In this document: positions 1-4,756 of the stretch, in pieces | Position numbering within the stretch: position 1 is the first letter of the stretch | How the letters are laid out: each line of letters begins with the position of its first letter | DNA from: an uncultured Clostridia bacterium | GTDB lineage: Bacteria; Bacillota; Clostridia; Oscillospirales; Oscillospiraceae | Assembly: GCA_945487445.1 (NCBI GenBank) | Contig: CALYTU010000099.1 | Location: 1-5,275, forward strand | Reading direction: 5' to 3' | DNA length: 5,275 nt | Made by a program: the position numbers and the translations under genes | The notes under the pieces: generated by a model | Database searches by the model: none | Told to the model about the DNA's origin: nothing | What the model saw: only the letters and a program-made list of their open reading frames with translations

Positions 1-51
1 GGATTTCTCGGCGATGAATCGCCTCGAAATGACAGGATACTGAACAGATAC
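1..51. repeat. Right end of a MITE-like palindromic element, cut by the window edge
   Basis: These 51 bases are identical to 4356-4406, the right part of the complete element at 4284-4406. Identity stops exactly at base 51, after the terminal AGATAC, which independently fixes the right boundary of the element. The rest of this copy lies left of the window. The next 8 bases, GAAGGAAG (52-59), would be its target duplication if the 8-bp duplication seen at the other copy applies here. Confidence 0.8.
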
Positions 52-52
52 G

Positions 53-102
53 AAGGAAGAAGCAAGAGACATTCAGTGTCCGTCTCCTGCTTCTTCCTTT
101 TT
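53..102 (+). terminator. Rho-independent terminator facing right
   Basis: A 12-bp perfect stem pairs 53-64 (AAGGAAGAAGCA) with 88-99, with an inner GAGAC/GTCTC stem (66-70 with 82-86), and the plus strand continues into T's up to 102. The T tract is on the plus strand, so it would stop a rightward transcript from a gene outside the window, convergent with the minus-strand operon. Read on the minus strand the same stem is followed only by TTCGTATC, so it is a weaker terminator in that direction. The stem starts two bases after the end of the mobile repeat. Confidence 0.7.
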
Positions 103-234
103 GCTGTTGCCCGGCAGTAAAATGCAGCAGCGGAAGGATTCCATTGTAGGCGAGCATCGCTCGTCCACCGATACGCGATCGCGGAACGAACTGTGCGGAC
201 AAGCGAAGCTTAGCCGCACAGGATCACGGTTTCC
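103..234. other. Gene-free spacer with small palindromes
   Basis: No coding region is supported between the rightward terminator and the stop codon of the DUF2344 gene. The stretch holds three compact palindromes: CGAGC/GCTCG at 151-163 with a 3-base loop, CGCGATCGCG at 174-183, and the longer hairpin at 191-221, which is listed separately. The density of palindromes suggests repeat remnants, but no second copy of this stretch is in the window to prove it. Confidence 0.5.
191..221 (-). terminator. Possible terminator of the minus-strand operon
   Basis: CTGTGCGG (191-198) pairs perfectly with CCGCACAG (214-221), and an inner AAGC/GCTT stem (201-204 with 208-211) closes a 3-base loop. On the minus strand it begins about 13 bases after the stop codon of the DUF2344 gene, the right place for a terminator. 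The following bases, TTCGTTCC, are a poor U tract. It may instead be an RNA-stabilising hairpin or part of a palindromic repeat. Confidence 0.4.
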
Positions 235-1152
235 TCACCGGAAGACGTTCATCTCCGCGTCGTAGAGCTCCAACCTTCGGCACTGCACAAGGTCCGGCCG
301 GTATTCCGGCAGATACGTCTCAATGGCCGTGACCAGCAATAACGGATTCAGCGTCGGATTCTGCGCGGCCACCACGGCCTCGATCACAATGCTGCTGCCC
401 CGGTCTCCCGATGACTGGTCACTGGTCCCTGAAGACTGGTCACTGGTCCCTGGAGACTGGTCACTGGTCCCTGGAGACTGGTCACTGGTCCCTGGAGACT
501 GGTGACTGGTCACTGGCGACAGGTCACTTCTCTGGGCGTCGGGGCGGCCAATGACCGCGCCTACGGTCACTTCCCGGATCATGGGGGCGATATCCGTCTC
601 CACCGTTCCCTTCTTGCTGTGCTTTTCCACGATCAGAGACGGCCGGGCAAACAGGTCCCGCAGCGCCTCGATTCTGTCATTCTGAGCGGAGCGAAGAATC
701 CGTTTTTCTCCGTCCCCTGCTGCCCCGTGCGGCGCACACTGTGCGCCGCTGCAAACGGGCGCATTCCCTGATCCTTGATCTCTGATCCTTGATCCCTGAT
801 CGTATGTCAGCGTCAAGCGGGTGCGGAGCCAGGAAAGCCTTCCGGCCTTCATGCCCCCCTCATAGCTTTCCAAAGCCCGAAGCCCTGCCGGAAGCACCGG
901 GTTCATTCGTTCGGCCACGGCTTCCATGGGGACGGCGCAGCCCTCCGCCAGGGTGAACTCCGCGATCTCGCACTGGCTCTCCACGCCCACGGAGAGGGGC
1001 ATGAGGATGGAAAGCTCCGGATGGGGCGTGAAGCCCTGGCTGTGCTTGAGGTCGATGCCGGCGCGGCGGAAGCTCCGCATCAGCGCCCGCATCAGGTCCA
1101 GGTGGGACGACCAGATTGCGACCCCTTCTTTTGTGAAAAGCAGTTTACCCAT
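235..1152 (-). CDS. Radical SAM-linked protein, DUF2344 / TIGR03936 family, with two repeat-derived insertions
   Basis: A 305-residue protein recognised by its N-terminus (residues 1-60: LLFTKEG, SHLDLMR, KHSQGFTPHPELS, MPLSVGVES), which matches the family found next to, or fused to, an uncharacterised radical SAM protein. Its reaction is unknown. I chose the ATG at 1150-1152 because the conserved sequence starts there, AAGGAGG lies 8 bases upstream, and it overlaps the TAA of the upstream gene by 8 bp (ATGGGTAA), so the two are probably translationally coupled. An open frame extends to 1440, but that part is a shadow of the upstream gene. Conserved blocks resume at residues 160-200 (EALRDLFARPSLIVEKHSKKGTVETD region) and 255-305 (NPTLNPLLL, ETYLPEYRPD, CRRLELYDAEMN). 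Between them, residues about 118-159 and 209-250 are low-complexity and repeat-derived. Family members are usually about 210-240 residues, so this one is about 70-90 too long. Whether it still folds is unknown. Confidence 0.9.
   Translation of the reverse strand: MGKLLFTKEGVAIWSSHLDLMRALMRSFRRAGIDLKHSQGFTPHPELSILMPLSVGVESQCEIAEFTLAEGCAVPMEAVAERMNPVLPAGLRALESYEGGMKAGRLSWLRTRLTLTYDQGSRIRDQGSGNAPVCSGAQCAPHGAAGDGEKRILRSAQNDRIEALRDLFARPSLIVEKHSKKGTVETDIAPMIREVTVGAVIGRPDAQRSDLSPVTSHQSPGTSDQSPGTSDQSPGTSDQSSGTSDQSSGDRGSSIVIEAVVAAQNPTLNPLLLVTAIETYLPEYRPDLVQCRRLELYDAEMNVFR
413..524. repeat. Array of 16 heptanucleotides inside the DUF2344 gene
   Basis: The plus strand reads as 16 consecutive 7-base units, mostly of the form NACTGGT or CCCTGGA. 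The first 12 are organised as four 21-base super-units (413-433, 434-454, 455-475, 476-496), almost identical: the first ends GAA and the others GGA. The last four heptamers (497-524) are degenerate. On the coding strand the 21-base unit is seven codons giving the peptide period GTSDQSP/S, covering about residues 210-247. No homologous sequence is expected here in the family, so it is an expansion within the gene. Confidence 0.9.
676..766. repeat. Fragment of a dispersed palindromic repeat inside the DUF2344 gene
   Basis: Bases 678-704 contain CATTCTGAGCGGAGCG followed by AAGAATCCGTT. The reverse complement of each 99-bp intergenic unit at 4466-4663 has the same two blocks, separated there by about 11 extra bases. 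Bases 729-749 form a near-perfect palindrome (GCGGCGCACA, one central base, TGTGCGCCGC), and GCGGCGCACACTGTGCG recurs at the right end of the intergenic repeat (about 4663-4679). The segment is translated as roughly residues 129-159 (including RILRSAQND), whose composition is unlike the rest of the protein. Confidence 0.75.
767..801. repeat. Five tandem heptanucleotides inside the DUF2344 gene
   Basis: Five 7-base units of the form YYTGATC lie end to end on the plus strand. On the coding strand they read GATCARR and encode roughly residues 118-129 (DQGSRIRDQGSG). The array directly adjoins the dispersed-repeat fragment at 676-766, and together they form the first of the two insertions. Seven is not a multiple of three, so gain or loss of one unit would shift the reading frame. 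Confidence 0.9.
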
Positions 1153-2992
1153 CGCAAACGCCTCCTTCCAGCAGGCGGTTCGCCCCGCAGCCCGCGCAGC
1201 CGTGGCGGCAGTCCGGTGTGATTTCGGAGCGGTAGGCCCGCGTCCGCTCGCGCAGAAGGAAGTCCTTGCGCACGCCGGGGTCGATGGTCTCCCAGGGCAG
1301 AACCTCGTCCGGGCCGAAGCCCCGCGTGGTGTAGAAGGTCCGGTCGACGCCGCAATCATCCAGTGCGGCGATCCATTTTTCGTAGTCGAAGTATTCCATC
1401 CACCCGTCCAGCTTTGCGCCGCGCCGCCATGCGGCCTCAATGACCGCCCCCAGCCGCCGGTCGCCCCGGGCCAGCACGGCCTCCAGCTCCGACAGCTTGG
1501 CCTCGTGGTAGTTGTACTCCACGCTCTTGTTGTTCAGATGCTCCTTGAGCAGACGGCACCGCCGCAAATACTCCTCGGGGGTGATCTGCCGTTCCCACTG
1601 GAAGCCCGTAAAGGGCTTGGGAACGAAAAAGGCCGTGGCCACATGGATGCGGACGCCCCGCTTCTTGTTGGAGGCGTGGGCCTTCCAGGTGTTGTAGATC
1701 TTGTAGACCAAATCCCCGATGCCGATCACGTCCTCGTCGGTCTCCGTGGGCAGACCCAGCATAAAGTAGAGCTTCACGTTGTTCCACCCGCCCGCGAAGG
1801 CGATCTCGCAGGTTTTCAGAATGTCTTCTTCGGTGACATTCTTGTTAATGGCGTCCCGGAGCCGCTGTGTCCCTGCCTCGGGCGCGAAGGTCAGGCCGCT
1901 CTTGCGGACCTTCTGGAGCTTGAGCATCAGCTCCCGGGAGAAGTTGTCTGCCCGGAGGGAGGGCACGGACATGTTGATGTTCCGCGCGGCGCAGTAGTCC
2001 GTCAGCCGGTCGGTCAGGGCCTCCAGATACTTGTAGTCCGAGGTAGACAGACTGGAGAGGGTGATCTCGCTGTCGCCGGAGAATTCCAGGGCGTGAACCG
2101 CCTGCTCGTAAAGGGTCTCGGGCCTTCGGGGCCGGACGGGCCGATAGGTGTAGCCTGCCTGGCAGAACCGGCAGCCGCGGATGCAGCCCCGCATGACCTC
2201 CAGGTTCATCCTGTCGTGGACAATCTCGGTCATGGGGACGATGGGCTCCGTGGGATACCAGGCCTTGTCCAGATCCTGGACGATCCGCTTTGTCACCTGC
2301 TTCGGAGCCCCGGGGAGGGGCTCAATGGCCGCCAACGTCCCATCGGCGTTGCAGCGATGGATATAGTGCGAGGGGACGTAGACCCCGGGGATCTTCCCGA
2401 CCTCCCACAGGAAGTCTTCCTTGGAAAGCCCCCGCCGCTTGGCCTGGCGGTAGCAGTTCACGATCTCCACTGTGCTCTCCTCGCCCTCGCCCAGAGAGAA
2501 GAAGTCGATGAAGTCCGCCAGAGGCTCCGGGTTGTAGGTGCAGGCCCCTCCCGCAAACACAATATTATGTAAACATTTTCGATCCGCCGCCCGGATGGGG
2601 ATGCCGGCCAGATCCAGCATGGTCAGGATGTTGGTGTAGCTCATCTCATAGCCCACGGAAAAGGCGATCATGTCGAAGTCGGCCACGGGATCGTGGCTCT
2701 CCAGGGCGAAGAGCGGGAGGCCCGCGGCACGCATCTCGTTCTCCATGTCCCCCCAGGGGGTAAAGACCCGCTCGCACCATACGCCGTCCATCCGGTTGAC
2801 AATTCCATAGAGGATGCGAAGGCCCAGGTTGGACATGCCGATCTCGTAGGTATCGGGGAAGCAGAAGGCAACCCGGGTGTCCACTGTGGCCGGGTCCTTC
2901 ACGGTTTGATTGTATTCTCCGCCCACGTATCGGGCGGGCTTCTGAACCCGGGGCAGGATCCGCGGGAGCAGGGCTTCGATTCGTTCGTTCAT
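1145..2992 (-). CDS. Uncharacterised radical SAM protein, TIGR03960 family
   Basis: A 615-residue protein, full length for the family. Residues about 40-180 are a B12-binding-like domain (FPDTYEIGMSNLGLRILY at 45-62, GGACTYNPEPLADF at 148-161, GEGEE at 168-172). I see no DxHxxG cobalamin motif, so B12 binding is doubtful. The radical SAM core follows: VMRGCIRGCRFCQAG carries the CX3CX2C cluster (C270, C274, C277) that would hold a 4Fe-4S centre and S-adenosylmethionine, then SLSTSDY (315-320), PSLRAD (344-349), APEAGTQRLRD (370-380) and KLYFMLGLPTETDED (407-421). The C-terminus has a second CX3CX2C (C595, C599, C602), which could ligate another cluster. The substrate is unknown. The start is the ATG at 2990-2992, with GAGGT about 4-5 bases upstream. 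The neighbour downstream is the expected DUF2344 partner, and such pairs presumably act together. No frameshift or missing core residue is visible. Confidence 0.95.
   Translation of the reverse strand: MNERIEALLPRILPRVQKPARYVGGEYNQTVKDPATVDTRVAFCFPDTYEIGMSNLGLRILYGIVNRMDGVWCERVFTPWGDMENEMRAAGLPLFALESHDPVADFDMIAFSVGYEMSYTNILTMLDLAGIPIRAADRKCLHNIVFAGGACTYNPEPLADFIDFFSLGEGEESTVEIVNCYRQAKRRGLSKEDFLWEVGKIPGVYVPSHYIHRCNADGTLAAIEPLPGAPKQVTKRIVQDLDKAWYPTEPIVPMTEIVHDRMNLEVMRGCIRGCRFCQAGYTYRPVRPRRPETLYEQAVHALEFSGDSEITLSSLSTSDYKYLEALTDRLTDYCAARNINMSVPSLRADNFSRELMLKLQKVRKSGLTFAPEAGTQRLRDAINKNVTEEDILKTCEIAFAGGWNNVKLYFMLGLPTETDEDVIGIGDLVYKIYNTWKAHASNKKRGVRIHVATAFFVPKPFTGFQWERQITPEEYLRRCRLLKEHLNNKSVEYNYHEAKLSELEAVLARGDRRLGAVIEAAWRRGAKLDGWMEYFDYEKWIAALDDCGVDRTFYTTRGFGPDEVLPWETIDPGVRKDFLLRERTRAYRSEITPDCRHGCAGCGANRLLEGGVCDG
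1161..1167 (-). promoter_or_regulatory. Ribosome binding site of the DUF2344 gene
   Basis: AAGGAGG on the minus strand, 8 bases before the ATG at 1150-1152 and embedded in the 3' end of the radical SAM gene. It decides the start over the upstream open frame. Confidence 0.85.
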
Positions 2993-3016
2993 GCGTACCT
3001 CGATTTATCTGATTTT

Positions 3017-3041
3017 ATCACCATTCTGGTGATCGTTTTTT
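3017..3041 (+). terminator. Terminator-like hairpin with T6, between the M50 and radical SAM genes
   Basis: ATCACCA (3017-3023) pairs perfectly with TGGTGAT (3027-3033) around a TTC loop, and TTTTTT follows at 3036-3041 on the plus strand. No plus-strand gene is supported here, so it could only stop antisense RNA. On the minus strand it is a plain intercistronic hairpin ending 24 bases before the radical SAM start, where it might affect message processing or translation. Confidence 0.4.
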
Positions 3042-3043
3042 CG

Positions 3044-3160
3044 TCAGTCTGCATTTGCTGGAGGCGTCAGCCGGGGCAGAAGCGTTTCCCAATTCTCATA
3101 GGGGCGCTCAGGGAGCGCCCGGTCCGCGGCGGCTTCCTCTGTGCGGTCGAAGGCGCTGAA
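3044..3160 (-). other. Likely displaced C-terminal coding segment of the M50 gene (+1 frame)
   Basis: In the +1 frame relative to the annotated M50 gene, 38 codons run from 3160 to a TGA at 3044-3046. The peptide begins FSAFDRTEEAA and contains PYENWETLLPRL, a normal protein-like composition. Of its first 17 codons, 14 end in G or C, against about 10 of 17 in the annotated frame over the same stretch. Removing one base near 3158-3161 would join HEAGH...DGWGLL to this segment, giving a protein of about 160 residues that ends 51 bp before the radical SAM gene. It may be a true mutation, an assembly error, or less likely programmed frameshifting. Confidence 0.5.
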
Positions 3161-3521
3161 GCAGGCCCCAGCCGTCCCTGCCCGGGAGGGGCAGCAGGTT
3201 CCAAAGTCCCAGCGACAGGTTGCAAAGCGCGAACAGGGGCCAGGGCAGCCGGAAAAGCGCCGCCAGAAGCAGATTGATCCCGGGACCCGCCGCCAGCGCC
3301 CAGGCTTCCCTGGGCGTTCCCCGGAGGTCGGCCCGAATGACCGCGCCGACGGTCCGAAGCTCCAGCTCGCGGACGGGAATTCTCAGGGCGGCAAGGGCCG
3401 CCAGATGGCCCGCCTCATGCAGGGCAGCGGCCAGCAGGAAGGGAGTTGTGATCCCCCATCGGTCCACCAGCCAAAAGGCCCCTGCCGCCAGGAGGAAACC
3501 GGCAGTCACCCGAATTTGCAA
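3108..3521 (-). CDS. M50 (site-2 protease / SpoIVFB-like) membrane metalloprotease, short, C-terminus probably frameshifted
   Basis: A 137-residue hydrophobic protein with the M50 zinc motif HEAGH (35-39) in a membrane segment, a second hydrophobic stretch with AGPGINLLLAALF (78-90), and NLLPLPGRDGW (108-118), the position of the third metal ligand (D116). Proteins of this family cut substrates within the membrane; SpoIVFB activates a sporulation sigma factor in Bacillus. No SpoIVFA partner or substrate is visible here, so that role is inference. The start is a TTG at 3519-3521: a stop lies two codons upstream, and GGTGAT (3527-3532) precedes it by 5 bases. The protein is short for the family. 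After residue 121 it turns into an Arg/Gly/Pro-rich tail typical of out-of-frame GC-rich DNA, while the +1 frame looks coding to 3044. It lies 62 bp after the LOR gene and 115 bp before the radical SAM gene. Confidence 0.8.
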   Translation of the reverse strand: MQIRVTAGFLLAAGAFWLVDRWGITTPFLLAAALHEAGHLAALAALRIPVRELELRTVGAVIRADLRGTPREAWALAAGPGINLLLAALFRLPWPLFALCNLSLGLWNLLPLPGRDGWGLLQRLRPHRGSRRGPGAP

Positions 3522-3526
3522 ATCGC

Positions 3527-3532
3527 ATCACC
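3527..3532 (-). promoter_or_regulatory. Ribosome binding site of the M50 gene
   Basis: GGTGAT on the minus strand matches the distal part of the Shine-Dalgarno consensus (AGGAGGTGATC) and lies 5 bases before the TTG start. It supports the TTG, since no in-frame ATG exists between it and the upstream stop. Confidence 0.5.
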
Positions 3533-3583
3533 CGGACAGTCTATGCGGTTCGCCGGTTCCGTATTCCGGGCGCGGGTCTGCCC

Positions 3584-4186
3584 TCAGTTGGAGGAGGCAG
3601 AGAAGGAAGAGGACGAGGAGGCGTTCTCCCGGTCGCGGATCATGTGCTGCAGCGTGACCAGAATGGTAATGACGACGTGCTCATGCTGGGGCTGATAGAT
3701 GTCAATGCAGTATTTGTCGTGGATTGAGAACAGCTTCTGCCCGATGACCGCGATGACCGCGCCGTTTGCGTCATAGAGCTCGAAGTTCAGCCCGAAGGCG
3801 TTGCCTCTGAGCTGCCAGCCCAGGCCCTCAAGGTTCATGATGTCCTTGTACACGTGGAAGAGCTCCCGGGAGAGCTCAAAGCGGAGGTCGTCGGCCATGG
3901 TGATGAAGTGCCGGGCGTGGAAGGAAAGGAGCTTCCGCTCAATGTGAGAAATCTGCCGGCCTGAAGCGTCGGTGATGTCGGTCTTGTCATGCAGGGTAAA
4001 GACCTTGGTGTTGGCCTGGTAGACGGTCTGACCCTGCGCATCGGTGATATTGATTTGGCGGTGCAGAGAAAAAATCCTGGAGCTGGTGAAGAGGGATTTT
4101 CTCGGCTGGCCGAAGCGCTCGACATTGACGACGTTGGCCTCCTCGCCGGCCTCCCGATAGCGGTGATGTTTGGAAAAAACGCCCAT
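3584..4186 (-). CDS. LURP-one-related (LOR / YxjI-like, Tubby-C2-like fold) protein
   Basis: A 200-residue soluble protein with the alternating pattern of the LOR family: IFSLHRQINITDAQGQTVYQA (38-58), VFTLHDKTDITDASGRQI (62-79), then KLLSFHARHFI (85-95), GLGWQLRGNAFGLNFELYDANG (121-142) and KLFSIHDKYCIDI (151-163). These repeated beta-strand turns (F-S/T-L-H-D-K, D-A-x-G) form a 12-stranded barrel around a helix in structurally known relatives. The biochemical role in bacteria is unknown. Residues 1-30 are a charged extension, and 189-200 are a Ser-rich tail that is probably disordered. The ATG at 4184-4186 has GGAGGG 6 bases upstream and its own promoter at 4235-4263. The gene is first in the co-oriented run. 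It has no obvious functional link with the M50 or radical SAM genes, so it may just share the locus. Confidence 0.88.
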   Translation of the reverse strand: MGVFSKHHRYREAGEEANVVNVERFGQPRKSLFTSSRIFSLHRQINITDAQGQTVYQANTKVFTLHDKTDITDASGRQISHIERKLLSFHARHFITMADDLRFELSRELFHVYKDIMNLEGLGWQLRGNAFGLNFELYDANGAVIAVIGQKLFSIHDKYCIDIYQPQHEHVVITILVTLQHMIRDRENASSSSSFSASSN

Positions 4187-4192
4187 GACAGG

Positions 4193-4198
4193 CCCTCC
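4193..4198 (-). promoter_or_regulatory. Ribosome binding site of the LOR gene
   Basis: GGAGGG on the minus strand, 6 bases before the ATG at 4184-4186. Confidence 0.8.
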
Positions 4199-4234
4199 GT
4201 TTCGTTTTCAGTTTGATTTGCACGTCCGGTTTCT

Positions 4235-4263
4235 ATCATAGCACAGTTTTCGACGGTTATCAA
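4235..4263 (-). promoter_or_regulatory. Sigma-A promoter of the LOR gene and perhaps the whole operon
   Basis: On the minus strand, -35 TTGATA (4258-4263) and -10 TATGAT (4235-4240) are separated by exactly 17 bases, with a TGC just before the -10 (extended -10). Transcription would start near 4228, giving a leader of about 40 bases. No comparably good promoter was found before the M50 or radical SAM genes, so it may serve all four. The MITE-like element ends 21 bp upstream of the -35. Confidence 0.75.
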
Positions 4264-4275
4264 CTGCGATTGGCG

Positions 4276-4414
4276 AACGGGTCGTATCTATTCAGTAGCC
4301 CCATCTGTCATTTCGAACGAAGTGAGAAATCCGTTCCTTTTTGCGTAGATAATACGGATTTCTCGGCGATGAATCGCCTCGAAATGACAGGATACTGAAC
4401 AGATACAACGGGTC
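4276..4414. mobile_element. MITE-like palindromic element (4284-4406) with 8-bp target duplication
   Basis: A 123-bp non-coding element has terminal inverted repeats: GTATCTATTCAGTA at the left (4284-4297) against TACTGAACAGATAC at the right (4393-4406), one mismatch. The arms continue inward: CTGTCATTTCGA (4305-4316) matches TCGAAATGACAG (4379-4390), and GAGAAATCCG (4324-4333) matches CGGATTTCTC (4355-4364). It is flanked by the direct repeat AACGGGTC at 4276-4283 and 4407-4414, the expected footprint of transposition. The right half recurs exactly at 1-51. It encodes no transposase, so it would depend on one elsewhere. Short open frames through it (HFERSEKS-type) are not genes. Confidence 0.75.
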
Positions 4415-4465
4415 GTCCAATGCGGGGCGCTGCGGTAACAGTTCAGCCCGTCGCGCACGGGCCGA
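4415..4465. other. Short gene-free spacer between two repeats
   Basis: This lies between the MITE-like element and the 99-bp tandem repeat. It contains the small palindrome CCCGT/ACGGG (4447-4451 with 4456-4460) and nothing that supports a gene or promoter. Confidence 0.4.
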
Positions 4466-4673
4466 GGCGCACAGCACGTTGCGGCAATCCGAAACTCTCA
4501 CGCTGCAGGAACGGATTCTTCGACTTCGCTGCGCTCCGCTCAGAATGACGGGACGGGACGGGGCGGCGCACAGCTCGTTGCGGCAATCCGAAACTCTCAC
4601 GCGGCAGGAACGGATTCTTCGGCTTCGCTGCGCTCCGCTCAGAATGACGGGACGGGACGGGGCGGCGCACACT
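4466..4673. repeat. Two tandem 99-bp repeat units plus the start of a third
   Basis: Unit 1 (4466-4564) and unit 2 (4565-4663) differ at only three bases (A/T, T/G and A/G), and 4664-4673 begins a third unit before diverging. Each unit contains AACGGATTCTTCG, then CTTCGCTGCGCTCCGCTC and AGAATGACGGGACGG, a common palindromic repeat motif. The period is divisible by three, so both strands show open frames with repeated peptides; these are artefacts. A related fragment is inside the DUF2344 gene at 676-766. Confidence 0.9.
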
Positions 4674-4717
4674 GTGCGTCTACAACAGGGCTGAACGGTT
4701 TCGCGCTGTGGAGAAAG

Positions 4718-4754
4718 CAGGAACAGCAGCCCCCGCACAGGCGGAAGCTGCTGT
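4718..4754 (-). terminator. Terminator-like hairpin after rnpB
   Basis: ACAGCAGC (4723-4730) pairs perfectly with GCTGCTGT (4747-4754), and an inner CCGC/GCGG stem (4733-4736 with 4741-4744) closes a 4-base loop. On the minus strand it starts 2 bases after the predicted RNase P RNA end. The following bases, TCCTGCTTTC, are only moderately U-rich, so termination may be incomplete or the stem may mainly define the 3' end. Confidence 0.6.
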
Positions 4755-4756
4755 CA

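Noticed and set aside
413..524. CRISPR array
   Set aside because: The units are contiguous 7/21-base tandem repeats without unique spacers, inside a coding sequence, and no cas genes are present.
1153..1440. N-terminal extension of the DUF2344 gene to an ATG at 1440
   Set aside because: The added residues are an out-of-frame reading of the upstream radical SAM gene. Conserved sequence and a strong ribosome binding site both support the ATG at 1150-1152.
926..2572. A 548-codon open frame on the plus strand
   Set aside because: It lies antisense to the radical SAM and DUF2344 genes, which have clear family motifs. Its composition is typical of a shadow frame in GC-rich DNA and it matches no family I recognise.
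2993..3043. Separate promoter for the radical SAM gene (TGATAAAAT as extended -10)
   Set aside because: No acceptable -35 box lies at 16-18 bases, and the candidate -10 overlaps the hairpin at 3017-3033.
3101..3120. GGGCGCTC/GAGCGCCC hairpin as terminator of the M50 gene
   Set aside because: The stem is perfect, but no U tract follows on the minus strand and it probably lies within the displaced C-terminal coding segment.
3141..3695. Plus-strand open frames of 145 and 184 codons
   Set aside because: They are antisense to the M50 and LOR genes, with biased Arg/Gln/Ala composition and no recognisable domain.
4441..4696. GTTCAGCCC (4441-4449) and GGGCTGAAC (4688-4696) as terminal inverted repeats of an element enclosing the tandem repeat
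   Set aside because: Only 9 bp match and no convincing target duplication flanks them, so chance cannot be excluded.
4213..4738. Small open frames on both strands with peptides such as HFERSEKS or SRHSERSAAK
   Set aside because: They are translations of the MITE-like element and the 99-bp tandem repeats. None has a convincing ribosome binding site or a protein family.
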